A stretch of 64,000 nt of DNA from Paenibacillus_AB sp036577625. Its GTDB lineage: Bacteria; Bacillota; Bacilli; Paenibacillales; NBRC-103111. The stretch spans positions 25,152 through 89,151 of the forward strand of contig NZ_JARBDC010000087.1 of NCBI RefSeq assembly GCF_036577625.1, in the 5' to 3' direction. The position numbers and the translations under genes were made by a program. Shown in pieces: positions 34,027 through 42,633 of the stretch. Position 1 is the first letter of the stretch. Every line of letters starts with the position of its first letter. The notes below the pieces were generated by a model that was not told where the DNA came from, made no database searches, and saw only the letters and a program-made list of their open reading frames with translations.

Positions 34027-34827
34027 GTGCATTCGTCGGAAGCCAGTCTGCTGTATGCCGGATATTCCAGACATTCCGAATCCTACTATGCCAACTTTAA
34101 AAAGGGCTTGAGCTTCTATTTATTTCGTCTGCAGCTGGAAGGCAGCTGCAAGGCGTGGATCGACAATCGGCTCACTCCCGTCGTTCCCGGCGATTTGCTG
34201 CTGTACGGGCCGGGAGACGCGTACGAATTGCTGATCGAACCGAACGCGGAAGGCAAACGCTCGGTAAGCGCCGATATGTATTTCGTCTGCGCGGGCAAAA
34301 AAATCGACGAATGGTGGGAACGCGGATCGTTTCCCAAAAAAGTCAACATTTCGTTCGACGAAAGTCTCATCCATCTGTGGAGGCACATAGTCGCCGAAAA
34401 ACGAAAGCGTCCCGGAATCCGGTCGGAGCTGCTCAATTCGCTCGCCTGGGCGTTGTGCCTGTCCATCGAGCAGGCCGTCCATGAAAGGACGAAAGAAAAC
34501 GAAGGCAAAGAGACCTTTATCGCATTTCGAATGAAGCAGTATATCGAGAAAAACGCGACCGAGCCGCTTACCCTCGAGCGGATCGCCCGAAGCGTCGGTT
34601 TAAGCGTGTCCCGAGCGTGTCATCTGTTCAAAGCCGCGTTCGGTCAATCGATGATGGATTACTGCATCGAAATTCGAATGTCCGTTGCTCGCGAATATAT
34701 TCTGTACAGCAGCCTGGCGCTGGAACGGATCGCGGAATTGGCCGGCTTCCGAACGTACCCGTATTTTTGCCGCGCCTTCCGTTTGCGTTACGGGATGTCT
34801 CCGAAGCAATATCGGCTTTCCAAATAA
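34027..34827 (+). CDS. AraC-family transcriptional regulator
   Basis: A 266-residue regulator: N-terminal cupin-type sensing domain (about 20-110; 'VVPGDLLLYGPGDAYEL') and C-terminal double helix-turn-helix (about 165-263; 'TLERIARSVGLSVSRACHLF', 'IAELAGFRTYPYFCRAFRLR'). It starts at GTG 34027 with GAGAGGGTGA upstream. It converges on the FAD oxidoreductase and solute-binding genes and probably controls their carbohydrate-related locus, as AraC genes beside such proteins usually do. The inducer is not evident. Confidence 0.88.
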   Translation: MHSSEASLLYAGYSRHSESYYANFKKGLSFYLFRLQLEGSCKAWIDNRLTPVVPGDLLLYGPGDAYELLIEPNAEGKRSVSADMYFVCAGKKIDEWWERGSFPKKVNISFDESLIHLWRHIVAEKRKRPGIRSELLNSLAWALCLSIEQAVHERTKENEGKETFIAFRMKQYIEKNATEPLTLERIARSVGLSVSRACHLFKAAFGQSMMDYCIEIRMSVAREYILYSSLALERIAELAGFRTYPYFCRAFRLRYGMSPKQYRLSK

Positions 34828-34845
34828 CGATCAGCCGAATACGAA

Positions 34846-34893
34846 TAAAAAGACCTCGCATCGTCCGCCCCCGGGGCATGATCGCGAGGTCTC
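34846..34893 (-). terminator. Terminator after the FAD oxidoreductase
   Basis: GACCTCGC and GCGAGGTC form an 8-bp stem (extended by A-T pairs) followed by a T5 run on the reverse strand, between convergent genes. Confidence 0.8.
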
Positions 34894-34900
34894 GCGCGAG

Positions 34901-36259
34901 TTACGGCTTGTTTTCCGGTTGAAACTTCGCGTCCGCTTCTTCGCCGAGCCAGGCGCCTTGGCGGACAAGCTGCCTTTGCAGCTCCTCGATATCGATGGCG
35001 CGGGTGGACGATATTCCCCGTTTGGACAGCATGGCGGCAGCCGTGCCGGCCGCTTCTCCCATCGCCAGGCAGTTCGGCATCACTCTCGTGGAGCCTTGGG
35101 TTGCCCGATCGGTAGAAATCGAGCGACCCGCTACGATGACATTGTCGATGCCCAGCGGAAGCAGGGCGCGGTACGGGATCCCGTGGGATTCGCCCGGAGG
35201 CAAATGCGATACGACCATTCCGCCGGTCGGCTTCGCCATATGAATATCGATAAAATACGAATTGCGGGCGATATCGTCGGGGAAGCTGCGGCAAGCCATA
35301 AAATCGTCGACGGTCACGACCGCGTCCCCGACGATGCGCCGCGTTTCGCGGATCCCGATCTGCTCCCCGGTCAAGACGAGGAAGCCGTTCTCGAATCCGG
35401 GAATCGTCTTCTTCAGCCATTCGACGATATGCCGGACGAGGTCGCGCCCTTCGATCGCCCCCCGCGTCAAGTCCTCCGCCTTCGAGCCGTCGATGCCGAA
35501 CACGTGTCCGAAGTTAAACCCGGCGGTATGATCGTTGACCCAGGAAATTCCCGCCCAATCCCGGGCTACGCGCAGCGCGCCCTTCGCCTTGGCCTCGTTA
35601 ATGGCGGCTTTCAGACTCGGGCCGTGCTCCTTTACGTACTCCATATATTTCAGACGGTCGAGATTGCTCATGACGAAGCACATCGTTCCCGGCTGCAGCT
35701 CCCCCTCGTCGCCGCCTTTGGCGAACCGCCCTCCGGCATGGTAGACGAGATCCGCGTCGCTCGAGGCGTCCACGAACAGGCCGGCTTTGACGGCCTGCGT
35801 CCCCGTTTTGTTATGGATAATGGCGGCCTCGACCGTTCCGTTGCTATGGACGACATTGCCGACGAAGGTGTGGTACAGCAGCCGGACCCCCGCCTCCGTC
35901 ATTTTGTCGTCCAGCAGCTTCTTGAGAACCTCCGCGTCGATCGGAACCCAGTTCAGCTTATCGCCCCAGACGGCTTGGAATTCCGGCTCCATCCGGGACT
36001 TCATTTCGTTCAAGATTTCAAGGCCGATGCCCCGGATCACCGGTTTTTTCCCGTCGGTAAACGGACACCAGGCCGGCACTTGTGCGACCGTCGCCATGCC
36101 GCCGAGATAGCCGCGCTGCTCGACGAGCAGCACCGACGCCCCGTTTCGCGCCGCGGCCAACGCAGCCCCGACCCCGGCCGGTCCTCCCCCGACCACCAAA
36201 ACGTCGACTTCGGCATATACCGGAATATCCGCTGCGGGAACCTTAATCGTTTTCGTCAC
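34901..36259 (-). CDS. FAD-dependent oxidoreductase
   Basis: A 452-residue flavoprotein of the FAD_oxidored family. The dinucleotide-binding motif is VLVVGGGPAGVGAALAAARNG at about 20-40, with GxGxxG plus the acidic end 'VLLVEQ'; a C-terminal FAD motif reads 'LLPLGIDNVIVAGRSIS'. The GTG start has GGAGGG 8 nt upstream. It ends the solute-binding-protein unit (gap 13 nt), so the two are co-transcribed. Members of this family occur in polysaccharide- and polyol-utilisation loci; the substrate is unknown. A relative with a membrane anchor is at 59097-61049. Confidence 0.88.
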   Translation of the reverse strand: MTKTIKVPAADIPVYAEVDVLVVGGGPAGVGAALAAARNGASVLLVEQRGYLGGMATVAQVPAWCPFTDGKKPVIRGIGLEILNEMKSRMEPEFQAVWGDKLNWVPIDAEVLKKLLDDKMTEAGVRLLYHTFVGNVVHSNGTVEAAIIHNKTGTQAVKAGLFVDASSDADLVYHAGGRFAKGGDEGELQPGTMCFVMSNLDRLKYMEYVKEHGPSLKAAINEAKAKGALRVARDWAGISWVNDHTAGFNFGHVFGIDGSKAEDLTRGAIEGRDLVRHIVEWLKKTIPGFENGFLVLTGEQIGIRETRRIVGDAVVTVDDFMACRSFPDDIARNSYFIDIHMAKPTGGMVVSHLPPGESHGIPYRALLPLGIDNVIVAGRSISTDRATQGSTRVMPNCLAMGEAAGTAAAMLSKRGISSTRAIDIEELQRQLVRQGAWLGEEADAKFQPENKP

Positions 36260-36272
36260 GGGTTGCGCCCTC

Positions 36273-37586
36273 CTATTTTTTCATTTCGGCTTCGATATAC
36301 TTGTTGATTTCTTCGTCCGCCTCGCGCAGCGCCGTATTCGTATCTTTCTTGCCCGTCATAATCGCCCGCAAAGCGTCGTTCGCGATCGATCTCGCTTTTC
36401 CGTCGTATTTTCCCGCGGCTACGGGCGCTCCGATCGTATCTTTGAAGAGAGCGTCCACATTTTTGCCTTTCGCGTAAGGCAGATCGCTTGCGTATACGTT
36501 TCTCGCCTCCTCGCTTTTGACGACGGGGATGTATCCCCCTTTGGCGCGCAGCAGCTGCACTTCGTCGGACAGCCAGTAAGCGAGAACCTGGAAAGCGGCA
36601 TCCTGCTGCTTGCTCGTCGGAGCGATTCCGATAATCGGCGAATTCATCTGATTTTGGCTCGGCGTTCCTTTGAAAGTCGGGTACGTGACGAGATCGAAGT
36701 CGAGGCCGGCCTGAACGGCCGTTTCCAGCATATTATTGTTAATATTGAACAAGTTCGGGCCGGTCCGCATGGCCAACATTTGTTCCTTCAGAAACTGATT
36801 TTGCTCGGAATAGGCTCCTGCGCTTTCGTTGCCCGGTATTTGAAAAAAGGAAGCGTGCAAATCCATCCACGTTTTCCATCGATCCGTATTGACGACGCCC
36901 TTCGCCGTTTTATAGTCGACGAACGGCAACCCCAGTTGATTTTTATAGACGATGTTCAGCTCGTTGAAATTGAACCCTTTGTAAGAAACGCCGTCCGCAT
37001 GTCTCGTCATTTTTTTGGCGATCTCGTATACGTCGTTCCAGCTCATCCCGTCCTTCGGATAAGGCACGGCGAATTTATCGAACAATCCTTTGTTGTAAAA
37101 GAGGGCGTGATTGTTCAAAACGAACGGGAATACGGGAATATCGCCGTTATCGCCGTACGATTTCAACGTTTCCATGACGCCGGGCGCGAAGCGGTTCGGA
37201 TCGAAGTCGTGCTTTCGGATCAACGGATTCAAGTCCGTATAGACGCGAAGCTCCTTGTTCTCGTACAGCCCCCCTAACGGCGCATAGATGAGGTCGAATT
37301 GCTGGCCCGCCGCAAGCAGCCCGGCAAGCGTTTCCTCTTTTTTGGTCGTTGCCTGGACGACATGGAGGGTAATATGCGGAAACTTCTTTTCCGTCAATTG
37401 TTTGGCCATGGCGGCCCAAGGGACGTCCTGATGACTGTTCAAAAAATTCAAGGTGATCGGCTGCGGAGCGGCCTCCTGCTTGGATTGCTCCTCCCGGCCC
37501 GACGGGTCAGCGCTTTCCTTTGCGCCGCAAGCGGCGGCGACGAAGGAGACGGACATGGCGAACAGCAGCATCTTTTTATAGTTCAT
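36273..37586 (-). CDS. ABC sugar-type solute-binding lipoprotein
   Basis: A 437-residue family 1 solute-binding protein. The signal peptide ends in lipobox VAAAC (Cys about 20), followed by a Ser/Glu/Gln linker. The body has the family hallmarks 'LIYAPLGGLYENKELRVYTDL', 'FPFVLNNHALFYNKGLFDKF' and 'PIIGIAPTSKQQDAAFQVL', cited in part. AAAGGGG stands before the ATG, and a TATAAT -10 lies about 55 nt upstream with no good -35, as expected for an activator-dependent promoter. No permease genes are next to it, so it must work with permeases encoded elsewhere. Confidence 0.85.
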   Translation of the reverse strand: MNYKKMLLFAMSVSFVAAACGAKESADPSGREEQSKQEAAPQPITLNFLNSHQDVPWAAMAKQLTEKKFPHITLHVVQATTKKEETLAGLLAAGQQFDLIYAPLGGLYENKELRVYTDLNPLIRKHDFDPNRFAPGVMETLKSYGDNGDIPVFPFVLNNHALFYNKGLFDKFAVPYPKDGMSWNDVYEIAKKMTRHADGVSYKGFNFNELNIVYKNQLGLPFVDYKTAKGVVNTDRWKTWMDLHASFFQIPGNESAGAYSEQNQFLKEQMLAMRTGPNLFNINNNMLETAVQAGLDFDLVTYPTFKGTPSQNQMNSPIIGIAPTSKQQDAAFQVLAYWLSDEVQLLRAKGGYIPVVKSEEARNVYASDLPYAKGKNVDALFKDTIGAPVAAGKYDGKARSIANDALRAIMTGKKDTNTALREADEEINKYIEAEMKK

Positions 37587-37809
37587 GCTGAAACCCCTTT
37601 CTTGATCTATTTGGCTGAAACGTCCTTCTCCATAGTTCCGCCTTTATTATAGTTTGCGCAATTCCCGACCGAGAATGATGTATCTTGCTGGCACTTGACT
37701 TATCTTGCTCTCTTTCTTCGCCGGACAATAAGAGGCTCGAGACGCTTAGGAGCCGGATTTGGCGGATACTGCGGATCGGATTTCGCGAACGTTTTCGGCA
37801 AAACAAAGA

Positions 37810-37834
37810 AAGGCGGGAGAGCCGCTCCCGCCTT
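37810..37834 (-). terminator. Terminator after mupG
   Basis: AAGGCGGGAG and CTCCCGCCTT form a perfect 10-bp stem with a 5-nt loop, followed by TCTTTG on the reverse strand, 19 nt past the mupG stop. Confidence 0.8.
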
Positions 37835-37852
37835 AAAACCGTTTTATCGCTT

Positions 37853-38944
37853 TTACCGAATCCCTTTGTCCGAAACGTCAAACGCAAACCGCGTTCCGGA
37901 GCCGATCAGCCGAAGCAGCGGCCGGTCTTCCGGGACGACCCGGCCGAGCACGTTCACCCTTTCGTCGGCCGGCAAATCGACGCGGGCGACTTGCAGCTCG
38001 CCGACGTATCTCGGATAACGCGAATTGTCCATCGTCACCGTGCCGGCCGGACGCTCCAGCGTATTCCGCGGCTCCGGAACGATGCCTCGTTCGCGGACGA
38101 ACGGCCGGCCAAGCGGCGTGCGGATCACGAGCTCCGCGCCGTCCCACGGGCACGTATGCGTCTCGCCGAGCAGCGGCAGCAGCTCCTCCGGCAGCGGCTC
38201 GAGCCACCGCACCCGCAGCGGGATCGTGCCGGAGGCGGCTTGCCGCGCCGCCGTCCAGTCCGCCTCCCCGGGCGCCGGGTCGCCGAAATAAATCATGTCG
38301 GCGAGCCCGTCCGCCGCCAGCTCGGCGGCCGCCTCGACCGCCCGCAGCCGGCGGTGCGCTTCGACCGTCGGCAGCCCTTCGTACAGCGGCGCCCGCGGTT
38401 CCCGAAGCGACGGAATGAAGCCGCCCGTTTTCATGCCGAACTGCCGGAACATCCGGTTTTGCCGGCGGTAAAAGTCGATCGAGACGCCCGTTTCCCGGCG
38501 CGGGTAAAAATTGTGCACGGCGATCAGCTTCTCCGGCGGAACGCCCCGCTGCGCCAAATTCCGCACATCGTCCTCGTTCATCGCCCCGGCGTTGATCTGG
38601 AACATGAAGCCGCCGGCGCGGATGATCCGCATCGTCTCCTCCATCGTAAAACCGTGGTCGAGCCGGACCGTCTCGATGCCGAGCCGCGCGAGCGGCGACA
38701 TGTCGTCCGGGCTCGCGCCGAACGCGTCCAGCGACGCCCGGCTCACGTCGGCCGCGATGCCGATGCCGGCGCGAGCCGCCCGCGTCAGCAGACGGCGCAC
38801 CTCGCTCCAGTCGTCGACGACGGCCTCCGGGAGATGGAGCGACGTGAACAGGTGCCGGCAGCCGACGCGGGTCGCCTCGTCCAAATGCCTCTCGGCGTCC
38901 GCAATGCCGAGCGTCGGGTAAAACGATTGTCCAAGCTCCGCCAA
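37853..38944 (-). CDS. mupG: MupG-type 6-phospho-N-acetylmuramidase (DUF871)
   Basis: A 363-residue cytoplasmic protein. The TIM-barrel part (about 1-235) shows the family pattern: FYPTLG start, 'HLFTSLHLPE', 'GIAADVS', 'VRLDHGF', 'HNFYPRRETGVS', 'GFIPSLREPRAPLYEGLPT' and 'DMIYFGDP'. A cyclophilin-like C-terminal domain follows from about 240 (ending 'RLIGSGTRFAF'). MupG cleaves MurNAc-6P-GlcNAc during cell-wall recycling. The start is a TTG with AAAGGAGG 11 nt upstream. No PTS or murQ gene is adjacent, unusual for mupG, so its substrate route here is open. Confidence 0.82.
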   Translation of the reverse strand: MAELGQSFYPTLGIADAERHLDEATRVGCRHLFTSLHLPEAVVDDWSEVRRLLTRAARAGIGIAADVSRASLDAFGASPDDMSPLARLGIETVRLDHGFTMEETMRIIRAGGFMFQINAGAMNEDDVRNLAQRGVPPEKLIAVHNFYPRRETGVSIDFYRRQNRMFRQFGMKTGGFIPSLREPRAPLYEGLPTVEAHRRLRAVEAAAELAADGLADMIYFGDPAPGEADWTAARQAASGTIPLRVRWLEPLPEELLPLLGETHTCPWDGAELVIRTPLGRPFVRERGIVPEPRNTLERPAGTVTMDNSRYPRYVGELQVARVDLPADERVNVLGRVVPEDRPLLRLIGSGTRFAFDVSDKGIR

Positions 38945-39039
38945 AACGCAGGTCGCCTCCTTTTATTCGCTGTAGCAGCACCCGCTCGAGCACCGCAATT
39001 CCGTTTTTCTTCATCGCTTCCGCAAGAGGGGGCTAGCTT
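38945..39039. other. Upstream region of mupG
   Basis: Short non-coding region before the family 1 repeat. It contains the mupG ribosome site; a frame beginning MKKNGIAVLERVLLQR overlaps the mupG start in another phase, but it is not protein-like further on. Confidence 0.4.
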
Positions 39040-39225
39040 CCCGGAAAACCTCCCGCTAATTATGCCTTATTCTCCTCCAGCGTCACTTTAGCGGGAAAAC
39101 CTCCCTTAATCCTCGATCGAAACGCGTTTTCGCCAATCAGACGCCAATTTTAATGGAGCTTTTCCAGTTAGTTTCGAACAACGCACGACAAGTAATGAAA
39201 TAGCTGGAGAAATTCCAGTATTCCT
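39040..39225. repeat. Dispersed intergenic repeat, family 1, copy B
   Basis: Second copy of the element at 1720-1915, same orientation, with the shared blocks GGAAAACCTCCCGCTAAT, GCGGGAAAACCTCCC and 'ttttaatggagcttttcca'. The remaining sequence to 39479 has no gene; 39270-39350 is a low-complexity stretch with repeated 'cagttcgg/aattcggc' words. Confidence 0.65.
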
Positions 39226-39479
39226 GTGGTGCAAAAGAAGTTCCGGTATTCCAATAACATTCGGCCTACGGAGCTTGGCGCAGTTCGGTGCAGTTAGCGC
39301 AATTCGGCATGACCCGGCTTTGCCCGGCATCGCTCGGCCAAGCGGACCGCGTGCGGGAAGAACGAGCGAGCCGCTTACGGCGAACTCAGGTACCGATCTA
39401 TCGCCATCGGCCTCCGAGCGCCATACCGCACCCGGCGCGCTCGCCCAGCCTCGTTCGCGCTGCCGCGCCTGGCGCCCGC

Positions 39480-39836
39480 TCAGCTTCCGATCACGATGCC
39501 GAGCTTGCCGTCGGCCACTTCCACCTTATAGCTGCGCGTCCGCACTTTGTCGCTGAACAGCGACTTGCCCGTCTTGATGTCGAACTCCCAGCCGTGCCAC
39601 GGGCAGCGGACGATTTCGCCTTTGCGGCCGTATTCGTAGGCGTATACGTCGGAAGGCAAATTCGTGCCGCAGACGGCGCCCGCGCACAGCGGAGCGCCCA
39701 GGTGCGGGCAATAGTTATGGATGGCGTAATAATGCCCGTCGATCCGGTAAATGCCGATTTCCCGGCCTTCCACGTTCGCGATGACGCGTCCGCCCTCGGG
39801 AATATCGCTCGCATTCATGACGTAATGTACCGGCAT
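39480..39836 (-). CDS. Rieske-type [2Fe-2S] ferredoxin
   Basis: A 118-residue small Rieske protein. Cluster ligands are Cys43/His45 in NYCPHLGAP and Cys78/His81 in VRCPWHGWEFD, the C-x-H and C-x2-H pattern. There is no membrane segment, so it is a soluble electron carrier of the kind that feeds ring-hydroxylating or other oxygenases. It is the last gene of the transporter-amidohydrolase unit (gap 56 nt). No oxygenase or reductase gene is near, so its partner must be elsewhere or it works differently. Confidence 0.88.
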   Translation of the reverse strand: MPVHYVMNASDIPEGGRVIANVEGREIGIYRIDGHYYAIHNYCPHLGAPLCAGAVCGTNLPSDVYAYEYGRKGEIVRCPWHGWEFDIKTGKSLFSDKVRTRSYKVEVADGKLGIVIGS

Positions 39837-39892
39837 GGCCTCGCTTCCGCCTTTCTGCGCCGAAGTCGCCGCATAAGCCCGCTCGCTCTCGC

Positions 39893-40948
39893 TTACAGCT
39901 TATACAGCGCCCGCGCGTTTTCGTAAAAAATTTTCCGCTTCGCCTCGGGCTTCAGCTTCCGCAATATTTGCGTCGGCGGGTCGAAATCCCAATGCGGATA
40001 GTCGCTCGAAAACAAAATCATGTTTTCCGCGTCGATCATATTGAACAGGTCGATCAAATGCTGCGGATCGTCCGGCTCCTCGATCGGCTGCGTGGACAAG
40101 TAGCAATGGTCGCGAATATATTCGCTCGGCAGGCGGGTCAGCCACGGCACCGTGGAGCGGAGCGCCTTGTAGTTTTTGTCGAGCCGCCACATGAGGCCCG
40201 GCAGCCAGGCGATGCCGCCTTCGATCAGCACGACCTTCAGGTTCGGGAACTTGACGAAGACGCCTTCGCAAACCATGCTGACGAGATGCGTCATAAACAT
40301 TTGCGACAGGCACGTATGCCACTCGATGTACCGCGACGGGTAGCCCGCCGCGGTCGGGGGAGTCGAGCTCCCCGCCCCCTCCGCGCCCGGATGGATCGCA
40401 AGCGGCAAGCCGTTGCGCTCGCACGCCTCGTAGATCGGATGATAATACCGCTGGCCGAGCGGCATCCGCGCCGCGCTGGATATGATGACCTCGACGATGT
40501 CGGGGTGTCCGCCGATCCGGTCGATTTCCCGCGCGGCCAAGTAAGGGTCCTGCGTCGCGACGGCCATCGCGCCTTTAAATTTCTTGCTTTTGCCGAGCCA
40601 TTCGGCAATCAAGTAATCGTTGTACGCCGAGCAGATCGCCGCGGCGAAGTCCGCGTCGTGCGTCGCCGAAATATTGTAGATGACGCCCGTCAGGATGGCG
40701 TACTCCATGTCGTACTGCTCGACAAGCTGCTTCAGCATGAAGTCGGGGTCCGAGCCGGCTTTGCCGCCGCCCGGCGGAACCGAATCCCGCCGCAGGACGC
40801 CGACCGGCGAATAATAGCCGGAGCCCGCCATGCCGATGCCGCTGGCCGCCACGCGGCTTTTCCACGGCTCGGGCAAGTATGGGACGAATACCGAATCGTT
40901 TTGTTCGTTATGGACGTCCACGTCGATCACTTTGAAAGATTCGGACAT
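39893..40948 (-). CDS. Amidohydrolase-2 family metal-dependent hydrolase/decarboxylase
   Basis: A 351-residue TIM-barrel protein: 'VIDVDVHN' replaces the usual D-x-H metal motif near residues 9-15, followed by 'PLAIHPGAE' (metal His), 'FPNLKVVLIEGGIAWLPGLM', and the catalytic Asp in 'ILFSSDYPHWDFD'. These are features of the ACMSD/amidohydrolase-2 group, which hydrolyses or decarboxylates aromatic or cyclic acids. The ATG at 40948 has GGAGGAG upstream. It sits between the solute-binding protein and the Rieske gene, suggesting that the imported compound is its substrate. The substrate is not identifiable. Confidence 0.85.
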   Translation of the reverse strand: MSESFKVIDVDVHNEQNDSVFVPYLPEPWKSRVAASGIGMAGSGYYSPVGVLRRDSVPPGGGKAGSDPDFMLKQLVEQYDMEYAILTGVIYNISATHDADFAAAICSAYNDYLIAEWLGKSKKFKGAMAVATQDPYLAAREIDRIGGHPDIVEVIISSAARMPLGQRYYHPIYEACERNGLPLAIHPGAEGAGSSTPPTAAGYPSRYIEWHTCLSQMFMTHLVSMVCEGVFVKFPNLKVVLIEGGIAWLPGLMWRLDKNYKALRSTVPWLTRLPSEYIRDHCYLSTQPIEEPDDPQHLIDLFNMIDAENMILFSSDYPHWDFDPPTQILRKLKPEAKRKIFYENARALYKL

Positions 40949-40993
40949 AAGAGGCTCCTCCTTCGGCCGCAAGCGGCGCCGCGCCGCTTCCGT

Positions 40994-42556
40994 TTACTTG
41001 CCGTACGTGCGCTTGTAGGCCGTATTGTACATGTTCAGCAGCTCGTCGGAGCCGAGCTTTTTCGCCTGGTCGATAAACCCGGCGTACGTCGTGTCGTTGA
41101 TCGGCGTTTTGCCGGTGACGAATTCCGTAATCTTTTGCTCCAAAAATTTCGTCAGGTTGTTCAGCTTCGACTTTTCCAGCTCCAGCTCTTCCTTCGTCTT
41201 GACGCTCGCTTTCGGAGCCGGGATGATATACGGCGCGTACTTCGTATTGATCGCCTTGATTTTATCGCTGGCGCTGCGTTCCCAGGCTTCGCGCGAAAGC
41301 GCGTTGTTCAGGTTGATCAGGTCGTACCAGACGCCGAAGTCGCGGCGCAGCGGAACGTAAGGGGTGTCGCCGAACTCCTTCATGAATACCGGCTTGCCGT
41401 TTTCCAGCGTGTACGACTTGCCCTGGATGCCAAGCGCCAAATAGTTCGTGCCTTCCTCGCTGAGCAGGTAATCGAGAAATTGCACGGCCCGGTCCTTGTC
41501 CTTCACCTTCGCCGAGACGGCGCGGCCGACGGAGCCGACAACCGCGCGCGAGAACTGGTAGTTTTTGACGCCCGGAGCGGCGACCGGCAAAAACGCGTCC
41601 AGCTCGTAGTCCGCGGGGGCTCCCGCTTTTTTCGCGTTGTCCGTCAGCGTGGACAAGTTCGCTTTCCAGTAGTACGAGACGAGCGCTTTTCCTTTCATGA
41701 TCCGCTCTTCCCATTGCGGGGCGGTCAGGAACGGATATTCCGGATCGAGCAGCTTCTCGTTGTACAGCTTGTTCATGTAGACGATCGCGTCTTTATACCC
41801 GTTCTCGTAAGGCGCGAACGCGTATTTGTCGGTTTGCGGGTTCAGGTTGAAGAAGCCCGTAATGCCCGTAAACATGTTGCCCATGACGGTATAGAGACCG
41901 ACGTCGCCCGTTACCGCCGCGGGGGAGAACGGATACGTGTCCGGATATTTCTCTTTGAGCGCCTTCAAATATTGGTACAGCTCCTCCGGATTCGTCGGGT
42001 CCTTCAGCCCGAGCTTGCCGACCATGTCTTTGCGCATGAGCCATACGAAGTTGAAGCCTTTCCCTTCCGCGTCGCCTTCGAGCACCGGCACCGTGTACAA
42101 GCCGCCGTCCGCGCCGGTCGCCTGCGCTTTCGCTTCCGGATATTTGTCGTAAAACTTTTTCAGGTTGGGCGCCTTGTCCAAATAGTCTTTCAAGTTCAGA
42201 AACACTTTCTCCGGCCCGTTGTCCCGGCCTTCCTGGTTCGATACCTGGATGAAATCGGTTACGGAGTTCGTCGCGATCATAATTTGCCTTTTTTCCGCGA
42301 GACCTTCGGCGCTGACGACCTGGAAGTCGACCTTGACGCCGGTTTTCGCCTCGATTTCCTTGAAAATTTCCCAGTCGCTGCGGACTTTGCCTTCCGTCCG
42401 GTCGTACACGAGCCACGAAAACGTAATGGGCTTCTTGTTGTCCGCCGCCGGCGTTCCTTTCGCGTCGCCCGAAGGCTGATCCTTCGTGCCGGTGCAGCCG
42501 GCGACGAGCCCGCCCAGCATGACGGTGGCGACAATGGTGGCGATTCGTTTTTTCAT
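40994..42556 (-). CDS. ABC solute-binding lipoprotein, LplA/YtcQ type
   Basis: A 520-residue lipoprotein, longer than typical sugar-binding proteins, as in the LplA/YtcQ group. Lipobox LVAGC (Cys about 21) is followed by a flexible linker. The body includes 'GLYTVPVLEGDAEGKGFNFV', 'WLMRKDMVGKLGLK', 'LYQYLKALKEKYPD' and a C-terminal helical tail. GGAGG stands 7 nt before the ATG. It follows the two permease genes by 77 nt, a longer gap typical of higher expression of the binding protein. The ligand is probably an oligosaccharide or glycoside-like compound; this is inferred from the family. Confidence 0.9.
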   Translation of the reverse strand: MKKRIATIVATVMLGGLVAGCTGTKDQPSGDAKGTPAADNKKPITFSWLVYDRTEGKVRSDWEIFKEIEAKTGVKVDFQVVSAEGLAEKRQIMIATNSVTDFIQVSNQEGRDNGPEKVFLNLKDYLDKAPNLKKFYDKYPEAKAQATGADGGLYTVPVLEGDAEGKGFNFVWLMRKDMVGKLGLKDPTNPEELYQYLKALKEKYPDTYPFSPAAVTGDVGLYTVMGNMFTGITGFFNLNPQTDKYAFAPYENGYKDAIVYMNKLYNEKLLDPEYPFLTAPQWEERIMKGKALVSYYWKANLSTLTDNAKKAGAPADYELDAFLPVAAPGVKNYQFSRAVVGSVGRAVSAKVKDKDRAVQFLDYLLSEEGTNYLALGIQGKSYTLENGKPVFMKEFGDTPYVPLRRDFGVWYDLINLNNALSREAWERSASDKIKAINTKYAPYIIPAPKASVKTKEELELEKSKLNNLTKFLEQKITEFVTGKTPINDTTYAGFIDQAKKLGSDELLNMYNTAYKRTYGK

Positions 42557-42633
42557 GCGTTTGCCTCCCTTTGGTACTCGATATGGTATATGTTGCAGCG
42601 GCCCCGTGGCCGGAACGCCCGGGAAAACCGCGG

